The translations under genes were made by a program, and so were the position numbers. Positions 4,462 to 5,275 of a DNA stretch of 5,275 nt are shown in pieces (positions within the stretch are counted from its first letter, which is position 1; the number at the start of each line of letters is the position of its first letter). This stretch comes from Bifidobacterium breve (GTDB taxonomy: Bacteria; Bacteroidota; Bacteroidia; Cytophagales; UBA9547). A model generated the notes under the pieces. The model had not been told where the DNA came from. It was given only the letters and a program-made list of their open reading frames with translations, and did no database searches. The stretch lies in assembly GCA_943325655.2 (NCBI GenBank), contig CALPQG020000220.1, positions 1-5,275 on the forward strand. The letters are read 5' to 3'.

Positions 4462-5275
4462 ATGTCCGATTCCTTCAGAGATTCTCTTACTACTTTAAAC
4501 GAACAAGGTGAAAGGATGTGGGTTTTTGCGAAAAAACCTACAGGCTATTTTCATAACCTTCGTGTATTGGTCGCAATAGTGTGTCTGACTATTTTTTTTA
4601 CAATGCCATTTATCAAAGTAAATGGTCATCCATTGGTATTAATCAATGTATTTGAACGCAATTTTATATTTTTTGGGACAGCATTTTGGCCACAGGACTT
4701 CAATATTTTGCTCCTGGCTATGCTGTCCTTTTTTGTTTTTATTATCTTATTTACTGCTGTATTTGGAAGGGTATGGTGTGGTTGGACCTGCCCCCAAACG
4801 GTTTTTATGGAAATGGTTTTTCGCAAAATTGAATATTGTATAGAAGGCGATTATAGCCAACAGCAAAAGTTGGTAGCGCAAGGCTGGGATGTTGAGAAAA
4901 TTTACAAAAAGACCTTCAAACAAATCGTGTTTATTGTAGTTTCTCTGGTGGTAAGCCACACCGTTATGGCTTATATTATTGGTGTTGACGGGGTTTGGAA
5001 ATTGATCAGTGAATCACCGTTAAATGACTTAAGTGGGTTTTTCGGTTTAATGTTTTTTACGACTTTGTTTTATGTGGTATTTGCCCACATGAGGGAAATT
5101 GTATGTACTGTAATTTGTCCTTATGGTCGATTACAGGGTGTTTTGATGAACAAAGATACCATTCAGGTGAGTTACGATTATGTTCGTGGAGAGCCTAGAG
5201 CAAAGAAAAAAGCAGAAGGGGGGCATGGCGATTGTATTGATTGTAATTTATGCGTTAAAGTTTGCCCTACAGGAA
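4462..5275 (+). CDS. ccoG: CcoG/RdxA/FixG ferredoxin-like membrane protein, N-terminal part (3' truncated by window edge)
   Basis: 271 codons are visible and the frame is still open at the window end; family members are usually around 450-480 residues. Membrane helices are seen at about residues 33-51, 82-102, 153-174 and 192-208. Conserved FixG-family cysteine motifs are present: WCGWTCPQTVFME (C106, C110), CTVICPYGRLQG (C215, C219), and the first ferredoxin-type 4Fe-4S motif CIDCNLCVKVCPTG (C258, C261, C264, C268) reaching the window edge. In Rhodobacter capsulatus, CcoG has been shown to act as a cupric reductase, supplying Cu(I) for cbb3 assembly; that role is inferred here from family and operon position. 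The ATG at 4462 follows the heptad repeat (CACTCAAAATATG) with no Shine-Dalgarno sequence. The second cluster motif and C-terminal domain lie beyond the window. ccoH would commonly follow. Confidence 0.95.
   Translation, partial: MSDSFRDSLTTLNEQGERMWVFAKKPTGYFHNLRVLVAIVCLTIFFTMPFIKVNGHPLVLINVFERNFIFFGTAFWPQDFNILLLAMLSFFVFIILFTAVFGRVWCGWTCPQTVFMEMVFRKIEYCIEGDYSQQQKLVAQGWDVEKIYKKTFKQIVFIVVSLVVSHTVMAYIIGVDGVWKLISESPLNDLSGFFGLMFFTTLFYVVFAHMREIVCTVICPYGRLQGVLMNKDTIQVSYDYVRGEPRAKKKAEGGHGDCIDCNLCVKVCPTG

Overview
The window is a nearly continuous cbb3-type (C-family haem-copper) cytochrome c oxidase operon, all on the + strand, in the order ccoI (3' part only) - ccoS - ccoNO (fused) - ccoQ - ccoP - ccoG (5' part only). 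The AT-rich composition, the fused CcoN-CcoO polypeptide, the single-haem CcoP, the A/T-rich start contexts with almost no Shine-Dalgarno sequences, and the gene order all suggest a member of the Bacteroidota. I cannot place it more finely from the sequence alone.

Layout: bases 1-692 encode the end of the copper P-type ATPase CcoI (hinge of the P-domain and last two membrane helices). Bases 705-872 hold the small assembly protein CcoS. Bases 1034-3136 hold the 700-residue CcoNO fusion with all expected haem b, haem b3, CuB and haem c ligands. Bases 3284-3484 hold CcoQ. Bases 3477-4316 hold CcoP, which starts inside the end of ccoQ behind a strong Shine-Dalgarno sequence. From 4462 to the end runs CcoG/RdxA/FixG, cut off inside its first ferredoxin cluster motif. 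The genes work together: CcoI and CcoG handle copper for the CuB site, CcoS is needed for cofactor insertion, and CcoNO, CcoQ and CcoP form the high-affinity terminal oxidase in the inner membrane.

The part not explained by genes is the set of spacers. Four of the five gene junctions are built from degenerate 7-bp repeats close to CNCTVAA. They lie as a G/T-rich arm starting at or next to the stop codon of one gene and a complementary A/C-rich arm ending just before the start codon of the next. Only the ccoQ/ccoP overlap lacks them. In spacer 1 the repeat is organised as 14-mers. In spacer 2 it gives an 18-bp perfect stem and a repeated block that copies the region up to the start codon. In spacer 3 a 19-bp stem has one mismatch. 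At the ccoI/ccoS junction the element lies inside the last codons of ccoI and appears to encode an odd C-terminal tail. This intra-operon repeat family is the most interesting signal here. Its function is unknown: it may be a spreading simple repeat or an mRNA processing or stability element.
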